From: Serratia quinivorans
Lineage (GTDB): Bacteria; Pseudomonadota; Gammaproteobacteria; Enterobacterales; Enterobacteriaceae
NCBI GenBank assembly: GCA_900457075.1
Contig: UGYN01000002.1
Coordinates: 4,030,001-4,094,000 of the forward strand
Direction of reading: 5' to 3'
DNA length: 64,000 bases
Of this stretch, positions 48,377 through 58,300 are shown one piece after another. Under the pieces are notes generated by a model that saw nothing but the letters and a program-made list of their open reading frames with translations, had not been told where the DNA came from and searched no databases. The position numbers were made by a program, and so were the translations under genes. Within the stretch, counting starts at the first letter, position 1. Every line of letters starts with the position of its first letter.

Positions 48377-48871
48377 ATGAACGTTATTTTTGCCATTGCT
48401 GTGACAACCGGGATCCTCTCCGGCGTTTGGGGCTGGGTGGCCGTCAGCCTGGGGTTGATTAGCTGGGCCGGTTTCCTCGGCTGCACGGCCTACTTTGCTT
48501 GCCCGCAGGGTGGGCTGAAAGGCTTGTTGATAAGCTTGCTAACCTGTGGCAGCGGGGTATTTTGGGCAATGGTGATTATTCACGGCAGCGAATTGGCCCC
48601 AGGCTTGAGCATCATCGGCTACCTGCTGACCGGCGCCGTGGCTTTCCTGATGTGTATCCAGGCAAAACAGCAGTGGTTGGGGTTTGTGCCCGGCACCTTT
48701 ATTGGCGCCTGTGCCACCTTCGCCGGTGGCGGCGACTGGCCGCTGGTGACCCTCTCCCTACTGGTGGGATTGGTGTTCGGCTACGCGATGAAAAACAGCG
48801 GTCTTTGGCTGGCGGCACGCAATGAGAAACCCAAACAAGCTGGCGCTGTTACCGAGCATGTTAACCGCTGA
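48377..48871 (+). CDS. ycdZ: Inner-membrane protein YcdZ (DUF1097)
   Basis: A 164-residue membrane protein (163 in E. coli) with five or so helices; function unknown. It matches E. coli YcdZ strongly: TTGILSGVWGWVAVSLGLIS, WAGFLGCTAYFACPQGG, FVPGTFIGACATFAGGGDW and GYAMKNSGLWLAARN. In E. coli ycdZ lies elsewhere on the chromosome, so its place here, between an MFS gene and the idn cluster, differs. It is preceded by a CRP-type promoter and ends one base before the convergent idnR. Confidence 0.92.
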   Translation: MNVIFAIAVTTGILSGVWGWVAVSLGLISWAGFLGCTAYFACPQGGLKGLLISLLTCGSGVFWAMVIIHGSELAPGLSIIGYLLTGAVAFLMCIQAKQQWLGFVPGTFIGACATFAGGGDWPLVTLSLLVGLVFGYAMKNSGLWLAARNEKPKQAGAVTEHVNR

Positions 48872-48872
48872 T

Positions 48873-49856
48873 TTAAATGGTGCCGCCGAGTGAAATGCGG
48901 TAGTGCAGGTCAACGCGCTCGATGCACGGCACCCCTTTGATGCGTTTGAGTAAAATCTCTGTGGCGACTTTGCCCATATCAAACCTTGGGGTGATCACGC
49001 TGGCGATGCCCGGCGTGGTGGCCTTGCCAATATCCAGACCGTGAAAACCTGACAGCGCAATGTCCTGCGGAACCTTTAGTCCGAGCCGCAGACACGCCTG
49101 CAACACGCCAACCGCCAGATCGTCATTGGTGCACAAAATGCCGTCCAGACTGGGGTAGAGCTGGCGGGCCATGGCCAGCATGTCAGAACCGACCGAGACC
49201 GACGAGACCCGATGCGGCGTGATTTGCCGTGGCGTCAGTCCCTGATTTTCCATCGCCCGACAATAGCCCTGGAAACGCTTGGTGTCGCGTGCGTCGGACA
49301 TGGCACCAAAGTAAACCACCTGGCGTTTCCCGCTGGCGAGCAGCGCTTCGGTCATGTCAAAACCCGCCTGATAGTTATCAAAACCCACGGCGATCCGTCC
49401 CTCGGGCCCTTCAAGACTCATCACCTGCGCCACCGGGATTTTGGTTGCCGCCAGATATTTTTCCGCCCGCAGGGTGTGCTCCGAATCGGTGAGGATCAAC
49501 CCGGCGATGGGGTAGGCCAGCAGTTGGATAATCTGTTCCTCTTCCCGCTGCCGGCTGTAGTCATAGTTAACCACCAGAGTTTGATAGCCGTGTTCGAGGG
49601 TGATGGATTCGATGCCGGCCAACAGATCGGCAAAGATCTGGTTGTTGAAGGAAGGGATCAGCACGCCGATGCGCGGCTTTTGGGACGATCGCGCCTCATC
49701 GCTGTCGGTGAAGTTAACTTCTTTCATCACCTGGGCAATTTTCGCAGCCGTTTCGGCAGCCACCTTGTCCGGCGTGCGCAGATAGCGGCTGACGGTCATT
49801 TTGGTCACACCGGCGAGCAGTGCAATATCCTGCAGCGTGACGCGTTGGTTCTTCAT
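48873..49856 (-). CDS. idnR: LacI-family regulator of idonate/gluconate genes
   Basis: A 327-residue LacI/GalR repressor closely related to E. coli IdnR and GntR. The helix-turn-helix and hinge region read VTLQDIALLAGVTKMTVSRY, and the effector domain has IGVLIPSFNNQIFADLLAGI, CTNDDLAVGVLQACLRLGL and GFHGLDIGKATTPGIASVIT. It is divergent from idnO-idnD across 270 bases, which contain a GntR/IdnR-like operator, so it most probably controls those genes in response to idonate, 5-ketogluconate or gluconate. IdnR is preferred to GntR because of the linked idnO and idnD. It converges with ycdZ with one base between the stop codons. Confidence 0.87.
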   Translation of the reverse strand: MKNQRVTLQDIALLAGVTKMTVSRYLRTPDKVAAETAAKIAQVMKEVNFTDSDEARSSQKPRIGVLIPSFNNQIFADLLAGIESITLEHGYQTLVVNYDYSRQREEEQIIQLLAYPIAGLILTDSEHTLRAEKYLAATKIPVAQVMSLEGPEGRIAVGFDNYQAGFDMTEALLASGKRQVVYFGAMSDARDTKRFQGYCRAMENQGLTPRQITPHRVSSVSVGSDMLAMARQLYPSLDGILCTNDDLAVGVLQACLRLGLKVPQDIALSGFHGLDIGKATTPGIASVITPRFDMGKVATEILLKRIKGVPCIERVDLHYRISLGGTI

Positions 49857-50009
49857 TTAGGGGCCTTAACAGCGTGGGGCGTAGAGATCGCGAATTCTGC
49901 CATGTTAACAAATCGATCTGGCGATAACAATCGACGTTATAAAGTGTAAAATCCCTATTTTTCAATGAAATGAATTAATTATTGGGCGCACTGGAATGCG
50001 TGGCTTCAC

Positions 50010-50021
50010 GTTAAAGGTAAC
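50010..50021. promoter_or_regulatory. GntR/IdnR-type operator
   Basis: GTTA-AAGG-TAAC has the GTTA-N4-TAAC form of the gluconate/idonate regulator sites (E. coli consensus near ATGTTACCGGTAACAT). It lies 106 bases before idnO and just upstream of the CRP site. Confidence 0.6.
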
Positions 50022-50042
50022 AGCTTTTAGTAACACGATTTT

Positions 50043-50060
50043 AAGTGATCTTTATCACGT
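50043..50060. promoter_or_regulatory. CRP site upstream of idnO
   Basis: AAGTGATCTTTATCACGT fits the CRP consensus in both halves (GTGA-N6-TCAC). If a weak -10 near 50081-50086 is used, the site would sit at about -41. Catabolite control of idonate use is known in E. coli. Confidence 0.7.
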
Positions 50061-50126
50061 TTTTACCGGCGATGATCCGCTGAGATAGGCGTCAGTCCTA
50101 TCCAAATGACATCGCCGGGGAACGTT

Positions 50127-50891
50127 ATGAACAATTTATTTTCACTAGATAACAAAAAAATACTGATTACCGGCGCTTCTCGCGGCATTGGTTTTTTGCT
50201 GGCTCGTGGGCTGGCGCAGTATGGCGCCCATATTCTGGTTAATGCCACCACGCAGGAAAACGCCCAGCGCGCCGTTGAAACACTGCGACGCGAAGGTTTT
50301 CGCGCCGATGCTGCGGCTTTTGACGTCACCGATTCGCAGGCTATTCATCCCGCCATTGAACGGATTGAGGCGGAAAGTGGCGGCATTGACGTGCTGATTA
50401 ATAACGCCGGGATCCAGCGGCGTCATCCCTTTACCGAGTTCCCGGAAAAAGACTGGGATGACATTATCGCCGTCAACCAGAAGGCGGTATTTATAGTGTC
50501 GCAAACCGTAGCTCGCCATATGGTACAACGCCAAAGCGGCAAAATTATCAATATTGGCTCGATGCAGAGCGAACTGGGCCGCGACACTATCACCCCGTAT
50601 GCCGCCTCCAAGGGCGCGGTAAAAATGCTGACGCGGGGCATGTGCGTTGAACTGGCGCGTTACAACATTCAGGTTAATGGCATCGCGCCGGGCTACTTCA
50701 AAACCGAAATGACTCAGGTGCTGGTGGACAACCCGGAGTTTACCGCCTGGCTGACCAAGCGCACCCCGGCCGCCCGCTGGGGTGACCCGCAAGAGCTGAT
50801 TGGTGCGGCGGTGTTCCTGTCGTCCCAGGCTTCCGATTTTGTTAATGGTCAGCTGCTGTTTGTCGATGGCGGCATGTCCGCGGCGGTATAG
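50127..50891 (+). CDS. idnO: Gluconate 5-dehydrogenase (5-ketogluconate reductase)
   Basis: IdnO reduces 5-keto-D-gluconate to D-gluconate with NADPH in the L-idonate pathway. The 254-residue product has the same length as E. coli IdnO. Short-chain dehydrogenase motifs are present: ITGASRGIGFLLARGL (cofactor), LINNAGIQRRHPFTEF, the catalytic serine in NIGSMQSELG and YxxxK in TPYAASKGAVKM. The family ending FVNGQLLFVDGGMSAAV is intact. ATG 50127 is used, with GGGGAACG upstream; the frame start at 50106 adds seven residues. idnD follows after about 20 bases. Confidence 0.95.
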   Translation: MNNLFSLDNKKILITGASRGIGFLLARGLAQYGAHILVNATTQENAQRAVETLRREGFRADAAAFDVTDSQAIHPAIERIEAESGGIDVLINNAGIQRRHPFTEFPEKDWDDIIAVNQKAVFIVSQTVARHMVQRQSGKIINIGSMQSELGRDTITPYAASKGAVKMLTRGMCVELARYNIQVNGIAPGYFKTEMTQVLVDNPEFTAWLTKRTPAARWGDPQELIGAAVFLSSQASDFVNGQLLFVDGGMSAAV

Positions 50892-50914
50892 CCGCTTGCC
50901 CAGGAGAAATCATG

Positions 50915-51946
50915 ATGAGAATTCAAACCCAATCCTGCGTGGTAAACGGCAAATATGACGTGGCGGTGGTGGAGCAGGAAGTGGATTATCAGGGGATCGG
51001 TACGCTGGTGAAAATCACCCGTGGCGGCATCTGCGGTTCCGACCTGCATTATTACCAGGAAGGCAAAGTCGGCAGTTTCCAGGTGCGTCAGCCGATGGTG
51101 CTCGGCCATGAGGTGATCGGTGAAGTGGTGGCCAGTGATACTGCCCGCCTGCCGGTGGGTCAGAAGGTGGCGTTAAACCCCAGCAAACCCTGTGGGCAGT
51201 GCAAGTATTGTCTGGCAAGTCAGCAAAACCAGTGTACTCAGATGCGTTTCTTCGGCAGCGCGATGTATTTCCCGCATGTTGACGGTGCCTTCACCCAGTA
51301 CAAGGTGGTCGATAGCGCGCAGTGTATTGCCTTTGACGCCGATCGTGATGAAAAGGTGATGGTATTTGCCGAACCGCTGGCGGTGGCGATACACGCGGCG
51401 AAGCAGCCCGGCGAAGTGACAGGGAAAAAGGTGTTTGTTTCCGGCGTTGGCCCAATTGGCTGCCTGCTGGTGGCGGCATTGAAGGCGCTGGGCGCCGGCG
51501 AAATTGTCTGTGCCGATCTCAGCCCACGTTGTCTGGATATTGCCCAAAAAATGGGGGCAACCCGTTGTCTGCATGCCGGCAATGACGACTTTAGCCTCTA
51601 CCAGCAGGAAAAAGGGTACTTTGATATCGCTTTTGAAGTCTCTGGCCATCCGTCGTCGTTGCAGCGCTGCCTGGAAGTCACCCGGGCCAAAGGCACGGTA
51701 GTACAGGTGGGCATGGGGGGCAGCTTCCCGGATTTCCCGCTGATGTTGCTGATCGCCAAAGAGTTGAACCTGCTGGGCTCGTTCCGTTTTGTTGAAGAAT
51801 TTGATTTGGCGGTAGCCTGGTTGGCCGAGGGGACAGTCAATCCATTGCCGCTGCTGTCTGCCGAGTTTGATAACCAGCAACTGGCGCAGGCGTTGGCCTT
51901 TGCCGGTGACAAGAGTCAGGCGGCCAAAGTACAGTTGGTGTTCTGA
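50915..51946 (+). CDS. idnD: L-idonate 5-dehydrogenase
   Basis: IdnD oxidises L-idonate to 5-ketogluconate, the first cytoplasmic step of L-idonate use. It is a zinc-dependent medium-chain dehydrogenase: catalytic zinc ligands in GICGSDLHYYQEGKVG and VLGHEVIGEV, the structural zinc cysteines in CGQCKYCLASQQNQC, and the cofactor loop VSGVGPIGCLLVAALKALGA. Two ATGs stand at 50912 and 50915; the second gives 343 residues, the E. coli length, and lies eight bases after AGGAG. It forms an operon with idnO. idnK and idnT are not beside it. Confidence 0.93.
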   Translation: MRIQTQSCVVNGKYDVAVVEQEVDYQGIGTLVKITRGGICGSDLHYYQEGKVGSFQVRQPMVLGHEVIGEVVASDTARLPVGQKVALNPSKPCGQCKYCLASQQNQCTQMRFFGSAMYFPHVDGAFTQYKVVDSAQCIAFDADRDEKVMVFAEPLAVAIHAAKQPGEVTGKKVFVSGVGPIGCLLVAALKALGAGEIVCADLSPRCLDIAQKMGATRCLHAGNDDFSLYQQEKGYFDIAFEVSGHPSSLQRCLEVTRAKGTVVQVGMGGSFPDFPLMLLIAKELNLLGSFRFVEEFDLAVAWLAEGTVNPLPLLSAEFDNQQLAQALAFAGDKSQAAKVQLVF

Positions 51947-52031
51947 TTTTAGCCAATAGTCTGATGGCGAAGAGCGGCGATCCTTGTCTATAGTTAAGGA
52001 CCGTATCATTTTTAATCACGGAGAACTTAAC

Positions 52032-52343
52032 ATGGCGAGAAATACGGATAGGGATCAAACCACGCTCGATGACGATCTGAGAATGCTGAGCGACACGCTG
52101 GAAGAAGTGTTGAGGTACTCCGGCGATCGCGCCGATCAGGCCTATATCGACATCAAGTCACATGCCGAAGAAGCATTGAGCGAGGTTAAGTCGCGACTGG
52201 CTGATACTACCGAGTCCTACTATGCGCGAGCCAAGGACGCGGTTTGCCGCACCGACGGTTACGTGCGTGAAAACCCATGGCACAGCGTGGGTATTGGTGC
52301 GACGGTCGGTCTGGTACTGGGCTTGCTGCTGTCACGTAAATAA
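52032..52343 (+). CDS. elaB: ElaB/YqjD/YgaM family membrane-anchored protein
   Basis: A 103-residue DUF883 protein. The N-terminal two thirds is a charged helix (DDDLRMLSDTLEEVLRYSGD, LSEVKSRLADTTESYYARAK), and the C-terminus is one membrane anchor, GIGATVGLVLGLLLSRK. E. coli ElaB is a stationary-phase inner-membrane protein that binds ribosomes (with YqjD) and protects against stress. ATG 52032, with GGAGAAC upstream, matches E. coli; the frame start at 51984 is too long. CTATAGT near 51990 may be an RpoS-type -10. It converges with the large glucan synthase gene. Confidence 0.92.
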   Translation: MARNTDRDQTTLDDDLRMLSDTLEEVLRYSGDRADQAYIDIKSHAEEALSEVKSRLADTTESYYARAKDAVCRTDGYVRENPWHSVGIGATVGLVLGLLLSRK

Positions 52344-52357
52344 GCTCCCTGGAAGTT

Positions 52358-52379
52358 GGGCGCGGCCACCGCCGCGCCC
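52358..52379. terminator. Hairpin between convergent elaB and the glucan synthase
   Basis: GGGCGCGGC (52358-52366), loop CACC, GCCGCGCCC (52371-52379): perfect 9-bp stem with no T-run. It may serve as a shared 3' end. Confidence 0.6.
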
Positions 52380-52385
52380 CGATGT

Positions 52386-55300
52386 TTATTGCCCCAGCGT
52401 CACCTCTACCTGATGGGTTTTGCCATCGTCTACCAGCGTTATCACCGCCTCCGGCTGTATTTCACCGTCGATAGTTACCTGTGCCGCCCCCTGACCCTGC
52501 CGGACGGTCAATTGATACTCGCTGCCGCCTTCCCGATAGTTAAGCGTCACCTGTGGCCAGTCCGCCGGCAGACGGGTGTTGACGGTCAGCCGATCCCCAT
52601 GGCGTTTCAGCCCCAGCAGTGACTCGACGATCAACCGGTACATCCAGCCGGCGGATCCGGTATACCAACTCCAGCCGCCGCGGCCAACATGCGGCGCCAC
52701 CGCATAAATATCGGCGGTAACCACGTAAGGCTCGACCTTGTAGCGTTCGGCTGCGGTGCTGTCCAGGCTGTGGTTGATCGGGTTGATCAGTGCCATCAAC
52801 TCCCAGGCGCGTTCAATATTGCCCATTTCGGCAAAGGCCATCACGGCCCATACCGCGCCGTGGGTATACTGGCCGCCGTTCTCGCGCACGCCGGGCAGAT
52901 AGCCGCGGATATAGCCCGGATTCGGGCCGTTGCCGTCAAACGGCGGCGTCAGCAGTTTGATCAGCCCGGCCTGGTCGTCGACCAGATGTTTATCCAGCGA
53001 TTGCATCGCCTGCAGGCTGCGTGGCTCATCACCGGCTCCGGACAGCACCGACCAACTCTGGGCGATGGCATCGATGCGGCACTCTGTCGATTCATGGGAA
53101 CCCAGCGGTTCCCCGCTGTCGAAATAGCCCCGGCGATACCATTCGCCATCCCAGGCGTGATCGCGCAGGTTATCGCGCAGGGTGGCGGCTTGTTGACGGC
53201 ACTGCGCGGCCAGTTCGGCGTCGTTACGACGCTGCGCCAGTGCGCCGTAGCGCTGCAGAATATGGAACAGGAAGAAGCCGAGCCACACGCTCTCGCCGCG
53301 GCCCTCCAGACCCACCATATTCATACCGTCGTTCCAGTCACCGGCCCCCATCAGCGGCAGGCCATGCTCACCAAAGGTCAGCCCGTGTTTCAATGCCCGC
53401 ACGCCATGTTGGTACAGCGTCTCCTGTATCGCACTAGGTGCCGGTTGTTCGTAAGAGGATTCCTCGCCCGGCGCCAGTTTGCGCGCCTCCAGATAGCCCA
53501 CCTGTTCCTCCAGAATGGCTTGATCGTCGGTGGCGTCCAGGTAGTGGCAAATCGCCAGCGGCAACCACAGATAGTCATCCGAACAGCGCGTGCGTACGCC
53601 ATTGCCCTGCGGTGGATGCCACCAGTGCTGTACGTCGCCTTCGACAAACTGGCGTGAGGCGCACAGCAGGATCTGTTCCCGCAGGCGCTCAGGCGCGGCA
53701 TGGGTCAGCGCCAGCGTATCCTGCAATTGATCGCGGAAGCCAAAGGCACCGCCGGATTGATAGTAACCGCTGCGTGCCTGAATGCGGCACGAGAGGGTCT
53801 GGTACAGCAACCAGCCGTTGGCCAGCAGGTTGACGGCCGGCTGTGGCGTGGTTATTTGCACCTTGTTGAGAATAGTGTCCCAATGTGCCGCGACCTGCTG
53901 CAGTTCATCCTGCAGGCTGTCTTCCCGCAGGTATTTTTGCAACAGCGCTTCGGCCTCATCGGCGTTTTGTCCAAGGCCCAGAGCGAAGACAAAGCTGCGC
54001 TGATCGCCATCGATCAGGCTGATGGCCGACTGGACCGCACCGCAAGGATCCATGCCTGCGCCGGTCTTGCCGGACAGCCGCCGCAGCTTCAGCACCGCCG
54101 GGCTGGTTAACGTTCCATTGCGGCCAATGAATTCACGCCGATCGCCACTGACAGAACAGTGCGCACCGGTCACGCCGAAGAAAGCCGTTCGTTCCGAACC
54201 ACTGCCGCCGTAATGGTTGGTGGCCAGGATGCCGCAGCCGCTATCGAGCGTAGCCTCCTGGGTGACGATGTGCATAGCCGATTTTTGCCGCAGATCGCCG
54301 AGGATAAATTCCACGTAGCCGGTGGCCGACAGCTTGCGGGTACGCCCGGAGGTATTGGTCAGCGTCAGCAGGAACAGTTTTACCGGCGCTTCTTTGGCCA
54401 CCAGCACGGTGAGCTGGCTGTCGATGCCGCTTTCGCGGTGATCGAACACGCTATAGCCGAAACCGTGACGGGTCAGATAGTGACCACGGCCGCGGGCAGG
54501 CAGCGGTGTCGGTGACCAGAAATGTCCATTCTCTTCGTCACGCAGATAGAAGGCTTCCCCGCTGCGATCACAGACTGGATCGTTATCCCACGGCGTCAGG
54601 CGGTATTCATGGGCGTTTTCGTACCAGGTGTAGGCCTGGCCGCTTTCCGAGATCACCGAGCCGAACATCGGGTTGGCGATCACGTTTGACCAAGGCGCAG
54701 GGGTGATCTTGCTTTCATTCATCGCAATGACATATTCGCGACCATCCTCCGAGAAACCGCCGAGGCCGTTATAGAACTGCAGTGCGTCGATGGCGGGCAA
54801 CTGCGGTGAATGCAGGTTACGCGGCAGATTATCCACCGTTGCCAGTTTCGACGAGGCGGTGACCGGCGACAGCGGTTGCTGCAGGACCTGCGGCAGTTGC
54901 AGGCGTTGGTTGAGCTGTTCGGTCAGGCCACCGCGTCGATCGTCGAGATAAATTCGTGCCACGCTAAGCAGTAGCCGGTGATCTTCCGGTGACATATGCT
55001 CGCTGGTGCGTACGAAGATGCCGCCGGGCTTATCGGTCTGGGTGGATTCCATACCGGCGGCGATCAGGCTCATGATCTGATTTTGCAGCTCCTGGCGGTA
55101 GCCGCCGACGTCTTCGTTGAGGATCACCAGATCCACCTGCAGGCCTTTCAGTCGCCAGTAGTTGTGCGCCTGGATCAGTTGCTGCACCAGCTCGATGTTC
55201 TCACCGTCGGTGACGGTCAACAACACGATAGGCAGATCGCCGGAGATCGAATGTCCCCACAGCCCTGACTGGCCGCGTCGGTTCTGGATGATTTCGTTGC

Positions 55301-58300
55301 TGGCGGCACGCATTTCCTGCGCCGGGAACACCACCGCGCTGGCCAGGCGGTTGAACAGATTGGCGTCCTCCTCATTGGCGTTGAGTTGGCGCAGCACCAC
55401 CTGGCTGTGCGACCAGGCCAATTCAAACACGCGATCCGCCAGATGACGGTCGCGGTATTTCTCCAGCATTGCCAGGCTGCTGACGCGGTCTTCACAGACG
55501 CCATAGAAAATATCCAGCGTCAGCGGTACGTTCGGTTCCAATACCACGCGCTGGCGAATAGCGATGATCGGGTCAATGACCGGACCGGCGCTGTTGCTCA
55601 GCGGCGCATTTTGATACAGCGCCTGCGGGTTGGCCGGGGTACGGCCACGGCCGATAAACCTGGCGCGATCGGTTTCAAACGACGTTTGGCTGGAACGCCC
55701 CTGTACCGTCATCATGTGTAGTAGCCACGGGCATTTCTCCTGGGGTTCGCGCGGGCGACGGTGGCACAAAATAGCCTCCTGATCCGGCAGCAGTTCGGTC
55801 TGTACGAACAGATTGCTGAAGGCCGGGTGAGCCAGATCGTTACCGGCGGGTGCCAGCACCACTTCCGCATAACTGGTGATTTCGATAGTGCGCGGCTGTT
55901 TCCCGCGGTTTACCAGCGTCACACGGCGTAGCTCGATATCGTCTTCCGGTGACACCACGATCTGCGTTTTGACCGACAGCGACCCCTGTTGGCGCTGGAA
56001 CTCGGCACCGGCATCATTGAACACGGCGCTATAGCCCTTGGCAGCCCCGCCGATCGGTTGCCAGGTATTACTCCATACCTCGCCGGTTTGCGGATCGCGC
56101 AGGTAGCAGAAGGCGCCCCAGTTATCGCAGGTGGCATCTTCGCGCCAGCGGGTTAGCGCCAGGTTTTGCCAGCGGCTGTAGCTGCCGCCTGCCTGGGTCA
56201 ACATCAGGTGATAATTGACGTTGGACAGCAACTGCACTTCCGGGATCGGCGTGTCCACCCGGTTAAATTCGCGTGCGGCGAAGCTGGCCGGGGTAATGGT
56301 GCCTTCGTGCGTTTCGAAATGGCGGCGGGTGCTGTAAAGCTCAACGGCATCCGGCACCCGTTCCTGCAACAGCAGCCGCGTCGACTGGAATGCCGGATAG
56401 TTGGCGAAGCGCGCCACCATCGGCGCATCCAGCAGCAGGTGCGACAGGGCCAGGAAGCTCATGCCCTGATGGTGCGCCATATAAGAACGGATAATCACAT
56501 ACAGTTGGCCACGGCTGAGGCGAGCGGTGGTGTAATCCAGCGCTTCGTAGAAACCGTAACGGCCTTTGGCGCCATTTTGTTCCAGCGTGACCAGGTTATT
56601 GCAGGCGGCGTCCGGGTCAACAATCAGCGCCATCACCGTAGCGTAAGGCGCAACCACCATATCGTCACCCAGCCCGCGCCTCAGGCCCAGCCCTGGCACG
56701 CCAAAGGCGTGGTATTGATAGTTTTGATCGGCATCGAAGCCAAAATAGCCGGATTCGGAAATGCCCCAGGGCACGCCGCGCTCCTTGCCCCAGGCAATCT
56801 GTCGCTCCACTGCCGCCCGGCACATTTGCACCAGCAGCGAGTCAGGATAGGCGGGCATCACCAACTGGGGCATCAGGTATTCAAACATCGACCCACTCCA
56901 CGACATCAATGCCGCTTTATGGTCGATCAGGGTGAACAGGCGGCCAAGCGCAAACCAACTGCGTTGGGGTACCTGGTTAGTGGCGATGGCGACATAGTTG
57001 GTCAGACGGATTTCCGAGGCCAGCAAATCGTACTTACTGCCGTCCATGCGGTTTTGATCGCAGTTAAAGCCGACGGTCAGTAAATGGGTCGATTCGTCAT
57101 ACAGGAAGTTGAAGTCCATCTGCGCCATTTTTTCCAGCCGCTGCTGCAGGCTGTACAACTGGGTCAGTCGCTCCTGTGCCAGGGCGCAAGCCTCGTCGAA
57201 CGGGCTTTGTTGCTCTGGCGACAGCCTCAATGTTTCCGGTGGGTTTGCCAGCCAGTGCAGGCTGGGCACCTGTTCCAGTTCGGACAGGCCGTCGTTCAAC
57301 CAACCGAACCACAGCGCCCATTCGGCACAAAGCTCGTTGAGCTGTTGATGCAGCGCACCGGCCCCGCGCTTGGTTTCTTCATCGTGATTCAGCGCCGGTT
57401 CCTGCAGCCCATTGCTGTAATTTCGCATGGCATTCAGCTCCGCCAGCAGGGCGGCGGGATGGCAGTGGTGCGCCTGCTCAAAATGGTTACGCAGTTTTGG
57501 CAGGTTCTTCGGTGCGGCGTCACCCCAGTGTTGCTCCAGCAGTTGCAGGCTGTCGCCCAGCCCGGTCAGTATCCGTAGCGGATCAATGACCGGCTGGTGG
57601 GCCAGAGCCGGCAGGCCGGCGCTGAGCGTCAGCAGATGACCGGCCAGGTTGCCGCTGTCGACGCTGGAGATATAACGCGGGTTCAGCGGCTCCAGCGTGC
57701 GAGTGTCGTACCAGTTGTACAGATGGCCGCGGTAGTGTTCCATGCGGTCCAGAGTATTGAGCGTCAACTCGATACGCCGCAGTGCTTCACTGAGCGTCAG
57801 ATAGCCGAAGTCATAGGCAGTAAGGTTGGCCAATAGCGACAGTCCGATATTGGTCGGTGACGTGCGGTGCGCGACGACCGGCTCCGGTATTTCCTGGTAG
57901 TTATCCGGCGGCAGCCAGTTTTCCTGCTGGTTGACGAAGGTATTGAAGAAATCCCAGGTCTGGCGGCTGGTATGGCGCAGGAAGCGCCGCTGCTCTTCGT
58001 TAATGGCAGTCTTGCTGCGCTGCGGTTCGTGGCTGAGATAGCACAGCAGCCAGGGGGCCAGGATCCACAGGGCGGCGAAGGGCAGTGTGATAAGCAGCGC
58101 CATCGGGTTATGCAGTACGGTGAAAAACAGCAGTGCCAGCCCGGCCACCGGGTTGATCCACATGGCGCGATAGAAGTTTTCCAGCGTGACCTGTTGGCGG
58201 TTTTTGGATTGATCGTAGCTGGTCCACTCTTGCAGATTGCGTTTAGTGACCAGTAGCCGCCATAGGGTGACAATAATCGCTTTCAGGCTGTACAGCGTTT

